A stretch of DNA of 64,000 nt. Source: Nocardia sp. BMG111209 (GTDB lineage: Bacteria; Actinomycetota; Actinomycetes; Mycobacteriales; Mycobacteriaceae). A program made the translations under genes and the position numbers. The notes below the pieces were generated by a model. It ran no database searches and was not told the DNA's origin. It saw only the letters and a program-made list of their open reading frames with translations. Of this stretch, positions 44,752 through 53,185 are shown one piece after another; within the stretch, counting starts at the first letter, position 1, and every line of letters begins with the position of its first letter. The DNA lies in assembly GCF_000381925.1 (NCBI RefSeq), contig NZ_KB907307.1, positions 1,178,001 to 1,242,000 of the forward strand, given 5' to 3'.

Positions 44752-47700
44752 TCAGTGCGCCATCGGGTGGGTGGCGCGGAACTGTTCCAGCATCCGCTGC
44801 AGGAACCGCCGCGGCGGTGTCCCCGGCGATTCCGGTGCGCCGTACAGGGTTTCCACGACGGCGGCGATGACCGGGCAGCCGGCGTCGATCGCGAACCGGA
44901 TCAGCCCGAGATCCGCACAGGTGGACAGGGCCGGCAGCGCGAGATCGGCGGCCGCCCGGGTCCGGCCGGCGGCGGCCAGGCAGCAGGCGTACAACAGCTG
45001 CGCCTGCAACTGCGCCCGGGGCCGGCGCTGGCGGCGCAACTGTTCGAACATCGTCTCCGACCGCTCCAGCGCCCGCCGGATCGCACCCGGGGACTGTTCC
45101 GCCAGCGACAGCCGGATGATCGAATCCTGATCGAATTCCGCTGCGGCCGCACGCAAGTGGTCGGGCTGGCGGAGGTAGGGGCCGAGTCGTTCCAGCCGGC
45201 GGCGCTCGTCGCCGCCGATCGGCAGGCCGAGCCGGATCCGCTCGTTGAGCATCCGGGCCGTCATCCGGGGCAGCGAAAGCCGCTGTGCGACAGCGCGTCC
45301 GTCGGCGATGGCCTGTTCCGCGGCGGCCAGGTCACCGCGGACGGCGGCCAGCCGGACCGCGGTGCCGTAGGCGGTGATCAGTACCTCGGCGATCGCGGTG
45401 TCCAGTTCGTCGCCGGTCGGGACGAGTTCCCCGGCCTCGGCGAATTGCCCGGTGTAATAGAGCAATTCGGCAAGCTGGGCGGCGGTGATGAAGCGGGCCG
45501 CGTGTGGCCGCAGGCCGGCCTCCAGCGCCTTCGCCAGCGCGCCGCGCAGCACCGACTCGGCCCCCTCGATATCGAGCTGTTCGAACGCGGCCATGGCCGC
45601 GGTCACATCGCTGAGCACCACGTTGAACGTCCCGCTGCGGACCCGGCGGGCCGTGGTCCGCTGATGCCAGCGGCGGACCTCGTCGAAATCGAAGCGGTAG
45701 AAGGCCAGTGAGGCCGCGCACGCCGCACCGACATCGGCCAGGAACGGCCGCACCGGGCCCTGCACCCGCCACCGCGCCACCACGGACAGATCGTCGAACC
45801 GGTCGCACTGCAACGCGTGCACCGACCGGATGAGTTCGGCCTCCACCGCGAGATCGGTACTGTGCGCATCCGGCGGCCGGGCGGCGAGCAGGGTATCGAT
45901 CCGGCACCGCGTCCGGCGCATCACATCGTGGTGGAACAGCGGCATATTGGCCCACGCGACCGCCAGTTGCAGTTCCGCGTCGGACTCGGCGAGCGCCGGG
46001 GGCAGTTTGTCCACCAGCGCCAGGAAGGTGGACATCCGGGATTCGGCGAGCAGCGCGTCGGCGCTGTCCAGGACCAGGCGCAGCGCGCGGTCGGGCCGAT
46101 CCGCCGCCAGCGCGTGATCGACTGCCTCCGTGAGCATGTCGTGCGCGGCGAACCAGTCCGAGGCCAGTCCGTGCAGCCGCTCCGGCAGGCCGGGATGCTG
46201 CCGGGCCAGCCGGTTGCGCAGGAAGCCGGCGAACAGGCTGTGGTACCGGAACCAGCGCAGGTCGTCATCCATACCGCGCAGGAACAGATTCCGGGAGCGG
46301 ACCTCCTCGAGCAGGTCCTGGGTCCCGGATCGTTCGGTCAGCACGGTCGCGAGATCCGCGCAGACCGTCTCGGTCACCGCCGTGCGCATCAGGAATTCGA
46401 GCAGATCCGGTTCGAGTTCGCCGACCACATCGTCCATCAGATATTCGCCGATGGCGCCGTGCAGCCCCGAGAGCCGGCCCAGGTGCGCGGCCGGATCCTG
46501 CTTACCCGGCAGCGACAGGCAGACCAGTTGCAGTGCGGCGGCCCAGCCCTCGGTGGTGCGCCGGACGTGTTCCACCTCCGGACGGTCCAGCGGCAGGCCA
46601 CCCACGTCGCGCAGCAGCCGGTCGGCCTCGGGATCGTCGAAACGCAGTGCGGTCTCGTCGATCTCGACCAGTTCGTCGCGGACGCGCATATGCCCCAACG
46701 GAAGTCCGGCCGTGGTCCGGCTGGTCACGATGATCCGCAGATGGTGGCAGCCGTTGTCCAGCAGGAACCGGATCGCCTCGCACACCTGCGGGTTGCGGAT
46801 GCGGTGCCAGTCGTCCAGGACGATCGCCACGGTCCGCCCGCCCGTGTGGATCTCGTTGATCAGCGTCGTGACGACCTGATGCACCGCCTCGCCGGCCCCC
46901 TCCTCGAGCATCTGGGCCAGTTCGCCGGCCAGATTCGGCTGCACCCGGCGGACCGCGTCGGTGAGGCGGGTCAGGCACCGGACCAGGTTGTTGTCGTCGG
47001 GTACCAGGCTCAGCCAGGCGACCGGGATGTCGTCGGCGGCCAGTTCGGCGGCCCACTGCGCGGCCAGGGTGCTCTTGCCGTAGCCGGCTGGCGCGTGGAT
47101 GAGGACCAGCCGCCGCTGGCCCCCCGCGCGCAGCGCTCGGATCAGCCGCGGGCGGGCGACGAGGCGATGGGAGGAGGTCGGCGGCCGCAACCGGGTGTTC
47201 GGCGTCGCCACCGGGCCGGGCCGGGCGGCCGACCGGCGCGCCGAGGCCGGTGGGTCCGCGGTCGGGACCAGGGCGTCGACCGGCAGTCCGGCGGCGAATT
47301 GGATATCGCGCAGGACGGTCCCGAATTCCCGGGCCGAGCCGGGCCGATCCTCCGGCCGATGTTCCATCGCGGCCTCGATCGCCGAGCACAGCTGCGCCGG
47401 TACACCCGTCGCGCGCAGATCCGGTACGCCCTCGGCGCCGATCCGGACGAACTGCGCGACGATGGTCTCGCCGTCGCGGCGGGCGAAGGCGGCGTGGCCG
47501 GTCAGGGCCGTGAACAGGGTGGCGCCGAGGCCGTACAGATCGGCGGCCGCGGCGGGCGGGCGGCCCTGCAGCACCTCCGGCGCGGTGTAGGCGGGGGTCC
47601 CGGCGATGATCCCGTCGGCGGTCCGGAAGGCGTCGGCCGTGCGGGCCAGGCCGAAATCGGCGAGCTGCGGTTCGCCGTAGTCGGTGATCAGGATGTTGGC

Positions 47701-48156
47701 CGGATTCACGTCGCGGTGCAGCACCCCGGCGGTATGGGCCGTGGTCAGCGCGCCGGCGAGCTTGATGCCCAGCGACAGCACCTCCGGCCACGGCAGCGCG
47801 CCCCGGTCGCGGATGTGGCGATCCAGCGTGCCGCGCTCGTGGAAGGGCATCACCAGGAACGGATGGCCGTGCGCGGTGACGTCGACCCGCAGCACCTGGA
47901 CGATGTTCGGATGCGCGGCGAACCGCCCACAGGCGCGCTGTTCCCGGACGAACCGGGCCCGGCCGTCGGCACCGAGATCGGCGGTGAGCACCTTGACCGC
48001 CACCACCCGGTCCAGGGCCTGCTCCCGGCACCGGTACACCGTCCCGAAACCACCGCGCCCGATCACCTCGGCCTCCCCGAAGCCGAACTCCAGCAACTCG
48101 GCGGCAATTTCATTGTCTGCCGGGGAGGCATTCAGCACGGCAGTGTGAGCGGCCAT
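44752..48156 (-). CDS. PknK-type serine/threonine kinase with MalT-like ATPase (copy 2)
   Basis: This 1134-residue paralogue of copy 1 has the same order: kinase (glycine loop GRGGFGTVY, VAVKVL), ATPase (HAPAGYGKSTL, LDDWHRIRNP) and helical repeats. The catalytic loop reads H147-R-D-V-N-P-A-N, so the lysine that contacts phosphate is Asn151; DFG at 167-169 is intact. It may have weak or no kinase activity. ATG 48156 has a GAAGGTGA site. The two genes end 15 bp apart, tail to tail. PknK regulates transcription in mycobacteria; targets here are unknown. Confidence 0.92.
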   Translation of the reverse strand: MAAHTAVLNASPADNEIAAELLEFGFGEAEVIGRGGFGTVYRCREQALDRVVAVKVLTADLGADGRARFVREQRACGRFAAHPNIVQVLRVDVTAHGHPFLVMPFHERGTLDRHIRDRGALPWPEVLSLGIKLAGALTTAHTAGVLHRDVNPANILITDYGEPQLADFGLARTADAFRTADGIIAGTPAYTAPEVLQGRPPAAAADLYGLGATLFTALTGHAAFARRDGETIVAQFVRIGAEGVPDLRATGVPAQLCSAIEAAMEHRPEDRPGSAREFGTVLRDIQFAAGLPVDALVPTADPPASARRSAARPGPVATPNTRLRPPTSSHRLVARPRLIRALRAGGQRRLVLIHAPAGYGKSTLAAQWAAELAADDIPVAWLSLVPDDNNLVRCLTRLTDAVRRVQPNLAGELAQMLEEGAGEAVHQVVTTLINEIHTGGRTVAIVLDDWHRIRNPQVCEAIRFLLDNGCHHLRIIVTSRTTAGLPLGHMRVRDELVEIDETALRFDDPEADRLLRDVGGLPLDRPEVEHVRRTTEGWAAALQLVCLSLPGKQDPAAHLGRLSGLHGAIGEYLMDDVVGELEPDLLEFLMRTAVTETVCADLATVLTERSGTQDLLEEVRSRNLFLRGMDDDLRWFRYHSLFAGFLRNRLARQHPGLPERLHGLASDWFAAHDMLTEAVDHALAADRPDRALRLVLDSADALLAESRMSTFLALVDKLPPALAESDAELQLAVAWANMPLFHHDVMRRTRCRIDTLLAARPPDAHSTDLAVEAELIRSVHALQCDRFDDLSVVARWRVQGPVRPFLADVGAACAASLAFYRFDFDEVRRWHQRTTARRVRSGTFNVVLSDVTAAMAAFEQLDIEGAESVLRGALAKALEAGLRPHAARFITAAQLAELLYYTGQFAEAGELVPTGDELDTAIAEVLITAYGTAVRLAAVRGDLAAAEQAIADGRAVAQRLSLPRMTARMLNERIRLGLPIGGDERRRLERLGPYLRQPDHLRAAAAEFDQDSIIRLSLAEQSPGAIRRALERSETMFEQLRRQRRPRAQLQAQLLYACCLAAAGRTRAAADLALPALSTCADLGLIRFAIDAGCPVIAAVVETLYGAPESPGTPPRRFLQRMLEQFRATHPMAH

Positions 48157-48288
48157 TATTCACCTTCGAGACGGACGCCGAGCCTTCACGGCAAGTCTAG
48201 CCAGCGAACGAACCGCATACCACGCGAGCGAAGGAAATACGGCCGGGTATCCGCCTCCCGCCACCGTGGCTGCCGGACCGGCGCGACG

Positions 48289-48846
48289 TCAGACGGTGAG
48301 CTCCCGGGTGATGGCGTCGACGAAGTCCGGCAGATCCGCCGGCTCGCGGGAGGTGATCAGGGTCCAGCCGTCACTGTCGTCGCGGACCACCGGCCGGTCC
48401 ACCCAATCACCGCGCGCGTTGCGGATATCGGTGCTCAGCGACGGATAGGACGTCAGCCGCTTGCCGGGCAGTACCTCGGCGTCGACCAGCAGCCAGGGGC
48501 CGTGGCAGACGGCCGCGACCGGTTTCCACGCGGCGGTGGTGGCCCGGACCAGCCGTTGCGCGGCGTCGTTGGCCCGCAGCCGATCGGCGTTGACGGTACC
48601 GCCGGGCACGATCAGCATGTCGATCCGGCTCGCGTCCACGGCGTCGATGGTGGTGTCGGGCTGTATCTCCTCGTCGGGCTCCAGATCGTGGCGGTAGGTC
48701 CGCACGGGCGCGTCCTGTTCCGCCGCGTGGATCACCAGCGCGCCGCGCTCCCGCAGCCGGTCGCGCGGTACCACCAGCTCGTCGTGCTCCACGCCGGTGT
48801 TGGACGTGACGATGAGGACACGGGCATTCTGCAGCTCTCCGGACAT
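48289..48846 (-). CDS. DJ-1/PfpI-family stress protein
   Basis: This 185-residue protein of the DJ-1/PfpI class I amidotransferase-like fold has the nucleophile-elbow cysteine in AVCHGPWLL and an upstream MLIVPGGTVN. General-stress proteins of this group act as glyoxalases or deglycases. ATG 48846 follows an AGGAAGGAA site; another ATG six codons upstream lies on that site and is unlikely. It follows the DoxX-LEA gene by 14 bp and should be transcribed with it from the SigB-type promoter at 50104-50128. Confidence 0.9.
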   Translation of the reverse strand: MSGELQNARVLIVTSNTGVEHDELVVPRDRLRERGALVIHAAEQDAPVRTYRHDLEPDEEIQPDTTIDAVDASRIDMLIVPGGTVNADRLRANDAAQRLVRATTAAWKPVAAVCHGPWLLVDAEVLPGKRLTSYPSLSTDIRNARGDWVDRPVVRDDSDGWTLITSREPADLPDFVDAITRELTV

Positions 48847-48860
48847 GGACGTTTCCTTCC

Positions 48861-50036
48861 TCATCGGGACTGTGCGCGGCGGTGGGCCGCATCGGACAGC
48901 TGGTCGCGGCGGTCGCGGGCCAGCTCGCGGAGTTCCGCGCTGCGATCACGAGCGGTGCCCAGGAGATCGCCGCCGCGGTCGCGAGCGTTGTCGAACAGGT
49001 CCTCGCCGCGGTCCCGGGCGGAATCGAACAGATTCCCGCCCCGATCGCGCGCGGTGTCGACCAGACCGGCCCCCCGGTCGCGGGCGGTGCCGAACAGATC
49101 GCCGCCGCGGTCCCGGGCCGTGTCGAAGAGGTCCTCGCCGCGACCCCGGGCGGTGCCGAACAGGTGCCCGCCGCGACCACGGGCGTTGCCGAGGAGGTCT
49201 TCGCCGCGGTCCCGCGCGTCGTCGAACAGGTTCCCGCCGCGCTCCCGGGCGGAATCGAACAGGTCTCCGCCCCGATCCCGGGCCGTGTCGAGCAGGTCTC
49301 CGCCCCGATCGCGTGCCGTGTCGAGCAGGGCCGGACGGTGGTCGCGGGCGCTGTCGGCGAGTTCGGCGCCGCGGTCGCGGGCGACGTCGAGCAGATGTGT
49401 GCCTCGGCGCGTCGCGGCCGAGCCGGCCCGCGTCCCGAATTCGCGGGTGGAATCGGCGAGGTGGTGGGTGGTGTCGGCGAGGTGTTCGCCCCGATCCCGC
49501 AGTGCCGCACCGAGTTCCGGCCCGCGCTCGCGGACGGTCTCCGCGGTCTCGGCCAGCTGGGCGCGCAGCGGCCCGGTCTCGCCCCGGCGCCGGGCCAACG
49601 CCCGCCGGCCGCGCCACGCCAGCGACGGCCGGCCCTCGCGGTCGGTCGAGGCGATCAGCAGGCCGCCGAGCAGGCTGGCATCGGTCAGGAATCCGGCCCG
49701 CTTGACGCTGCGGCGCTCGGGATCCTTCTCGTTCCAGAAATCGTGTTCGGTCATCGTCGTCGGCACGGCCGTCGCGGCCAGCGCCAGCGCCGACAATCGC
49801 GGGAACCGGCCCAGTGCGAGCAGGACACCCCCGCCGACGCGGATCGCCGCGTTGATCTCGACGATCCGCGCGGGGTTCTCCCGCAGATAGCCGGCGACAC
49901 CGCGCGGCAGCACGTGTTCACCACGCCGGACCAGCCGGGTGGCGGCCTCGGTCCGGGACGACGGATCGGTGAAGGCGGCGATGCCGTCGGCGACGAAGGT
50001 GGTGGCCAACAACGGGCGTGCGATGCGCCGGAGCAT
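48861..50036 (-). CDS. DoxX-family membrane protein with fifteen LEA-like 11-residue repeats
   Basis: This 391-residue protein has a DoxX-type membrane domain (residues about 1-140, with FWNEKDP and several helices). The second half is built of 11-residue repeats with consensus D-T-A-R-D-R-G-G-D-L-F. Fifteen complete units run from residue 217 to 381, with decayed units before them. Hendecad repeats of this charged-and-small type are the pattern of group 3 LEA and apolipoprotein-like proteins, which fold into amphipathic helices on membranes or upon drying. It is the first gene of an operon with the PfpI protein, behind a SigB-type promoter. ATG 50036 has a GAAAGGA site. Confidence 0.85.
   Translation of the reverse strand: MLRRIARPLLATTFVADGIAAFTDPSSRTEAATRLVRRGEHVLPRGVAGYLRENPARIVEINAAIRVGGGVLLALGRFPRLSALALAATAVPTTMTEHDFWNEKDPERRSVKRAGFLTDASLLGGLLIASTDREGRPSLAWRGRRALARRRGETGPLRAQLAETAETVRERGPELGAALRDRGEHLADTTHHLADSTREFGTRAGSAATRRGTHLLDVARDRGAELADSARDHRPALLDTARDRGGDLLDTARDRGGDLFDSARERGGNLFDDARDRGEDLLGNARGRGGHLFGTARGRGEDLFDTARDRGGDLFGTARDRGAGLVDTARDRGGNLFDSARDRGEDLFDNARDRGGDLLGTARDRSAELRELARDRRDQLSDAAHRRAQSR
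48894..49388 (-). repeat. 33-bp tandem repeats coding for hendecads
   Basis: Fifteen in-frame 33-bp units encode the 11-residue repeats of the DoxX-LEA protein. Units vary at the DNA level but keep their length exactly, so selection acts on an 11-residue helical period. Long open frames on the other strand here are shadows of this repeat. Confidence 0.9.
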
Positions 50037-50103
50037 GACGGGATCCTTTCGGTGGTACGCGATGGCGTCCGAGGGCGTCGTGGACGGGCTGTTCGAAGCG
50101 CGG

Positions 50104-50128
50104 CTACCCCGATTCCGGCCGCCTACGC
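50104..50128 (-). promoter_or_regulatory. SigB/SigF-type promoter of the DoxX-LEA/PfpI operon
   Basis: Minus strand GCGT, 15 bp, GGGTAG; 67 bp before the ATG at 50036. It is back to back with the promoter of the second Dps gene. Confidence 0.6.
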
Positions 50129-50178
50129 ACCCGGGTGTCGACCTGCAATCGCCGCCGCCGGGCCGGTGGCCCGTACCT

Positions 50179-50203
50179 GATTCGCCGCCCCGAATACGGG
50201 TAG
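50179..50203 (+). promoter_or_regulatory. SigB/SigF-type promoter of dps copy 2
   Basis: GATT, 15 bp, GGGTAG, with the -10 42 bp before the Dps ATG. It nearly repeats the arrangement at the first Dps gene. Confidence 0.75.
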
Positions 50204-50245
50204 CTCGCCCTGCGTACGAACTCGATCAGAGAGGAGACCGCCGAG

Positions 50246-50719
50246 ATGGCTCATCCGATCACCACGGAGCTGGACCGGGAACAACAGCGCATCGCCGGTG
50301 ACGCCTTGTGCGACACCGTCATCGATCTCATCGATCTGGCGTTGATCGGTAAACAGGCGCATTGGAACGTCATCGGCCCGCGGTTCCGCTCGGTCCATCT
50401 GGCGCTGGACGAATTGGTCTTCGCGGTAAGGGAATTCACCGATTCCGCCGCCGAGCGCGCGACCGCCGTCGGGGTGAGCCCGGACGGCCGCGCCCGCACG
50501 GTCGCCGAACGCACCGGCGCCGAGGGCTTCCCGGTCGGCTGGCAGCGCGACGACGAGGTCACCACCGCGATCGTCGCGAACCTCACGGCGGTGATCCGCC
50601 GGTTGCGCAAGCGCAGCGAGGCCGTCGAGAAGGCGGACCCGGTCACCCAGGATCTCCTGCTCGGCATCATCGCCCGTCTGGAGCAACTGCACTGGATGTG
50701 GCAGGCCCAATCGGCCTAG
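50246..50719 (+). CDS. dps: Dps-family ferritin-like protein, copy 2
   Basis: This 157-residue Dps protein is about four-fifths identical by eye to copy 1 at 26748, with the same ferroxidase residues (KQAHWNV and LALDELVFAVREF). One change is the extra Cys22 (DALCDT), absent from copy 1. AGAGGAG precedes the ATG. The UsfY-like membrane gene follows 25 bp on and may be co-transcribed. Two near-duplicate copies could form mixed dodecamers or answer to different stresses. Confidence 0.95.
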   Translation: MAHPITTELDREQQRIAGDALCDTVIDLIDLALIGKQAHWNVIGPRFRSVHLALDELVFAVREFTDSAAERATAVGVSPDGRARTVAERTGAEGFPVGWQRDDEVTTAIVANLTAVIRRLRKRSEAVEKADPVTQDLLLGIIARLEQLHWMWQAQSA

Positions 50720-50744
50720 TACGGCTACCCGGAAGGACGTCGAC

Positions 50745-51050
50745 ATGACGAGACCCGACGCACGACCCTTCGCCCGGATCCCCGCCACCTATCGGGCCCG
50801 GCGCACCGACCCTGCCCGGACCCACACCGGCCAGGGCCTCGAGGACAACCGGAACATCCCCGCATTCGTCCTGTGCTTCCTCGGCGTGGTGGCCCTGGGA
50901 GCGGCGCTGACCGCGGCGGGCTACGGCTTCGCCGGCTGGGCGGTGATCGCCGGGATCGTCTGCGCGGTCTGCCTCGTCGGCGGCGTCGCCTGGCTGCTGA
51001 TCGAACGCCGCCGCATCCGGGCCACCGAATTCGACCGCCAGGGGCACTGA
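50745..51050 (+). CDS. Small two-helix membrane protein, UsfY-like
   Basis: This 101-residue protein has a polar N-terminus (TRPDARPFARIPATYRARR), then two transmembrane helices at residues about 40-62 and 66-88 and a basic end (IERRRIRATEFDRQ). The size, helix pair and Arg-rich end recall UsfY, a small protein encoded next to rsbW-sigF in mycobacteria; I am only moderately sure. It follows the second Dps gene by 25 bp with an AAGGA site and probably shares its stress promoter. Function unknown. Confidence 0.6.
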   Translation: MTRPDARPFARIPATYRARRTDPARTHTGQGLEDNRNIPAFVLCFLGVVALGAALTAAGYGFAGWAVIAGIVCAVCLVGGVAWLLIERRRIRATEFDRQGH

Positions 51051-51121
51051 CCGCCGTCCCGGCGAATACGGTGTGCGTCGCCGACCCTGCGGTGACGCAC
51101 ACCGTCCACCGGATGCAGAAT

Positions 51122-52918
51122 TCAGCGCCGCACCGCGGTGACGAACTCCTGCGCCTTGGTTTTCGCGCCCTGGAGCATCAGATGCCAGGCATCGGGGTCG
51201 CCGTGCAGCACGGCCTGGGCGGTCGACTCCAGCTGATCCCAGGTGGCGTGCGGCGGGATCGGCGGCACCTCCGGATCGCAGCGCACATCCAGCAGCATCG
51301 GCCCGTCGGCGGCGAAGGCCTGCTGCCAGGCGTCGGCGAGTTGATCGGGATGGTCGACGGCGATCGACGGCACGCCGAAGCCGCGCGCGACGTCCGCGTA
51401 GGAGATGTCCGGAAGAGACTGGGACTCTTCGAATTTCGGCGCGCCGCCCATCGCGCGCAGCTCCCAGGTGACCTGGTTGAGATCGTTGTTGTGGAAGACG
51501 CAGATCACCAGCCGCGGATCGCTCCAGCGGTCGCGATAGCGCGCGATGGTCATCAGTTCGGCCAGGCCGTTCATCTGCATGGCGCCGTCGCCGACCAGGG
51601 CGACCGCGGGCCGGTCCGGGTGGGCGAACTTCGCGCCGATCGCGTACGGCACACCGGGACCCATCGTGGCCAGCGTGCCCGACAGCGAGCCGCGCATCCG
51701 GCCGCGGAAGCGCAGGCAGCGGGCATACCAGTTGGTGGACGAGCCGGAATCCGCTGTGACGATGGCGTTCTCGGGGATGCAGCGCGACAGCTCCCACACC
51801 ACCCGCATCGGGTTGACCGGTTTCGCGTCGAGCATCGACTGCCGTTCGACGGTTTTCCACCAGCGGGCGACGTTCGCCTCGATCGTCTCGCGCCAGGAGC
51901 CGTCCGTCTTGGCGGTCAGCAACGGAATCAGTTCCGTCAGAGTGGCTTTCGCGTCACCGAGCAGGGTCACCTCGGTCGGGTAGCGCATGCCGATCATGGC
52001 GCCGTCGATATCGATCTGGACGGCCCGCGCCTGATCCAGATCGGGCAGGAACTGGGTGTAGGGGAAGCTCGAGCCGATCATCAGCAGCGTGTCGCAATCG
52101 CGCATCATCTCGTAGCTGGGCCGGGTGCCCAGCAGGCCGATCGACCCGGTCACGAACGGCAGATCGTCGGCGAGCACATCCTTGCCCAGCAACGCCTTCG
52201 CCACACCCGCGCCGGTGAGGTCCGCGACCTCCACCACGAGATCCGCGGCGTCGCGCGCGCCCTGGCCGATCAGGATCGCCACCCTGGATCCGGCGTTGAG
52301 CACCGCCGCGGCGCGCTCGATCTCGGACCGGGCGGGCACCACCGTCGGGTGCATCACCTGCGGCGGGCTCGACGGCACCTGTTTGAAGGCGTGTTCCGGC
52401 GGCCGATACGGCTCCTCCTGCAGATCCGACGGGACGATCACCGCCGTCGGCGCGCGGCGTGCGCGGGCGATCCGGAAGGCGCGGTCCAGCGCGTTGGGCA
52501 GCTGGCTGGCGACGTTCACCTCGACGAGATATTCGCTGGCCACATCCTTGAACAGCGACTGGAGATCGACCTCCTGCTGATAACTGCCGCCCATCGCGCT
52601 GCGCGCGGTCTGGCCGACGATCGCCACCACCGGCACATGGTCCAGTTTGGCGTCGTACAACCCGTTCAGCAGATGGATCGCGCCCGGACCGGACGTCGCC
52701 GCGCACACCCCGACCTCGCCGCTGAACTTCGCGTAGCCGGTCGCCTCGAACGCCGCCATCTCCTCGTGCCGCGCCTGGACGAAGGCCGGACCCTCGCCGG
52801 CGGCCCGCCCGAACGCCGCGATCAAACCGTTGATGCCGTCACCGGGGTAGCCGAACACCTGCCGGACACCCCACTCCCGCAGGCGCTGCAGGACATAGTC
52901 ACCCACTTGCTGTGTCAT
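51122..52918 (-). CDS. PoxB-like thiamine-diphosphate-dependent pyruvate oxidase/dehydrogenase
   Basis: This 598-residue ThDP enzyme has the N-terminal Glu motif RHEEMAAFEATGYAK, a central domain and a C-terminal ThDP/Mg motif GDGAMQMNG...NNDLNQV. The overall pattern matches PoxB/pyruvate dehydrogenase (cytochrome)-like proteins, close to acetolactate-synthase relatives. It would decarboxylate pyruvate, giving acetate or acetyl phosphate, as in stationary-phase metabolism. ATG 52918 begins MTQQVGDYV. It is divergent from the 42-aa/enolase genes, and both directions have SigB-type promoters whose -35 boxes are 4 bp apart. Confidence 0.9.
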   Translation of the reverse strand: MTQQVGDYVLQRLREWGVRQVFGYPGDGINGLIAAFGRAAGEGPAFVQARHEEMAAFEATGYAKFSGEVGVCAATSGPGAIHLLNGLYDAKLDHVPVVAIVGQTARSAMGGSYQQEVDLQSLFKDVASEYLVEVNVASQLPNALDRAFRIARARRAPTAVIVPSDLQEEPYRPPEHAFKQVPSSPPQVMHPTVVPARSEIERAAAVLNAGSRVAILIGQGARDAADLVVEVADLTGAGVAKALLGKDVLADDLPFVTGSIGLLGTRPSYEMMRDCDTLLMIGSSFPYTQFLPDLDQARAVQIDIDGAMIGMRYPTEVTLLGDAKATLTELIPLLTAKTDGSWRETIEANVARWWKTVERQSMLDAKPVNPMRVVWELSRCIPENAIVTADSGSSTNWYARCLRFRGRMRGSLSGTLATMGPGVPYAIGAKFAHPDRPAVALVGDGAMQMNGLAELMTIARYRDRWSDPRLVICVFHNNDLNQVTWELRAMGGAPKFEESQSLPDISYADVARGFGVPSIAVDHPDQLADAWQQAFAADGPMLLDVRCDPEVPPIPPHATWDQLESTAQAVLHGDPDAWHLMLQGAKTKAQEFVTAVRR

Positions 52919-52958
52919 CTGGTCTCCCGTCCGGTCCGTTGCTCGTGTCGGCGGGCGG

Positions 52959-52983
52959 ATACCCGGCGGCCGCGCACCCAATC
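52959..52983 (-). promoter_or_regulatory. SigB/SigF-type promoter of the PoxB-like gene
   Basis: Minus strand GATT, 15 bp, GGGTAT; about 40 bp before the ATG at 52918. Confidence 0.75.
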
Positions 52984-52987
52984 AGCT

Positions 52988-53012
52988 GTGTGTGCCGGTC
53001 CGGACGGGGTAG
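52988..53012 (+). promoter_or_regulatory. SigB/SigF-type promoter of the 42-aa/enolase genes
   Basis: GTGT, 15 bp, GGGTAG; 44 bp before the ATG at 53057. It is back to back with the PoxB promoter. Confidence 0.75.
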
Positions 53013-53056
53013 TCGCCGCACATTCCCCGGCTCCACCTCGTACGAAGGGTCAGGTC

Positions 53057-53185
53057 ATGACACGTTCCGATTCCGTACCGTCCACTCGGGCCGTCGATCT
53101 GCCGGACCCGATGCCGCCGCGTGGCCCGAAGGCCACGAATCGGTTGCGGCCTGTCGCGCAGAGCCCGGCCGGCGGTGCGCGTTGA
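53057..53185 (+). CDS. Small hypothetical protein (42 aa)
   Basis: ATG 53057 follows GAAGGGTCAG and gives a 42-residue Arg/Pro-rich peptide (DLPDPMPPRGPKATNRLRP). Its stop overlaps the TTG of the enolase-superfamily gene (TTGA). It lies 44 bp behind a SigB-type promoter. The length and overlap suggest a translated leader gene that couples translation of the enolase. No family is recognised. Confidence 0.5.
   Translation: MTRSDSVPSTRAVDLPDPMPPRGPKATNRLRPVAQSPAGGAR

Noticed and set aside
48245..48250. GGGTAT as a further stress promoter
   Set aside because: The bases 15 bp upstream are GAGC, not GNNT, and no gene follows on that strand.
45817..49890. 1357-residue open frame on the plus strand
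   Set aside because: It lies antisense to the copy 2 kinase and the DoxX-LEA gene, and its Ser/Arg-Pro repeat is just the other-strand reading of the 33-bp repeats. The minus-strand genes have recognisable domains and ribosome sites.
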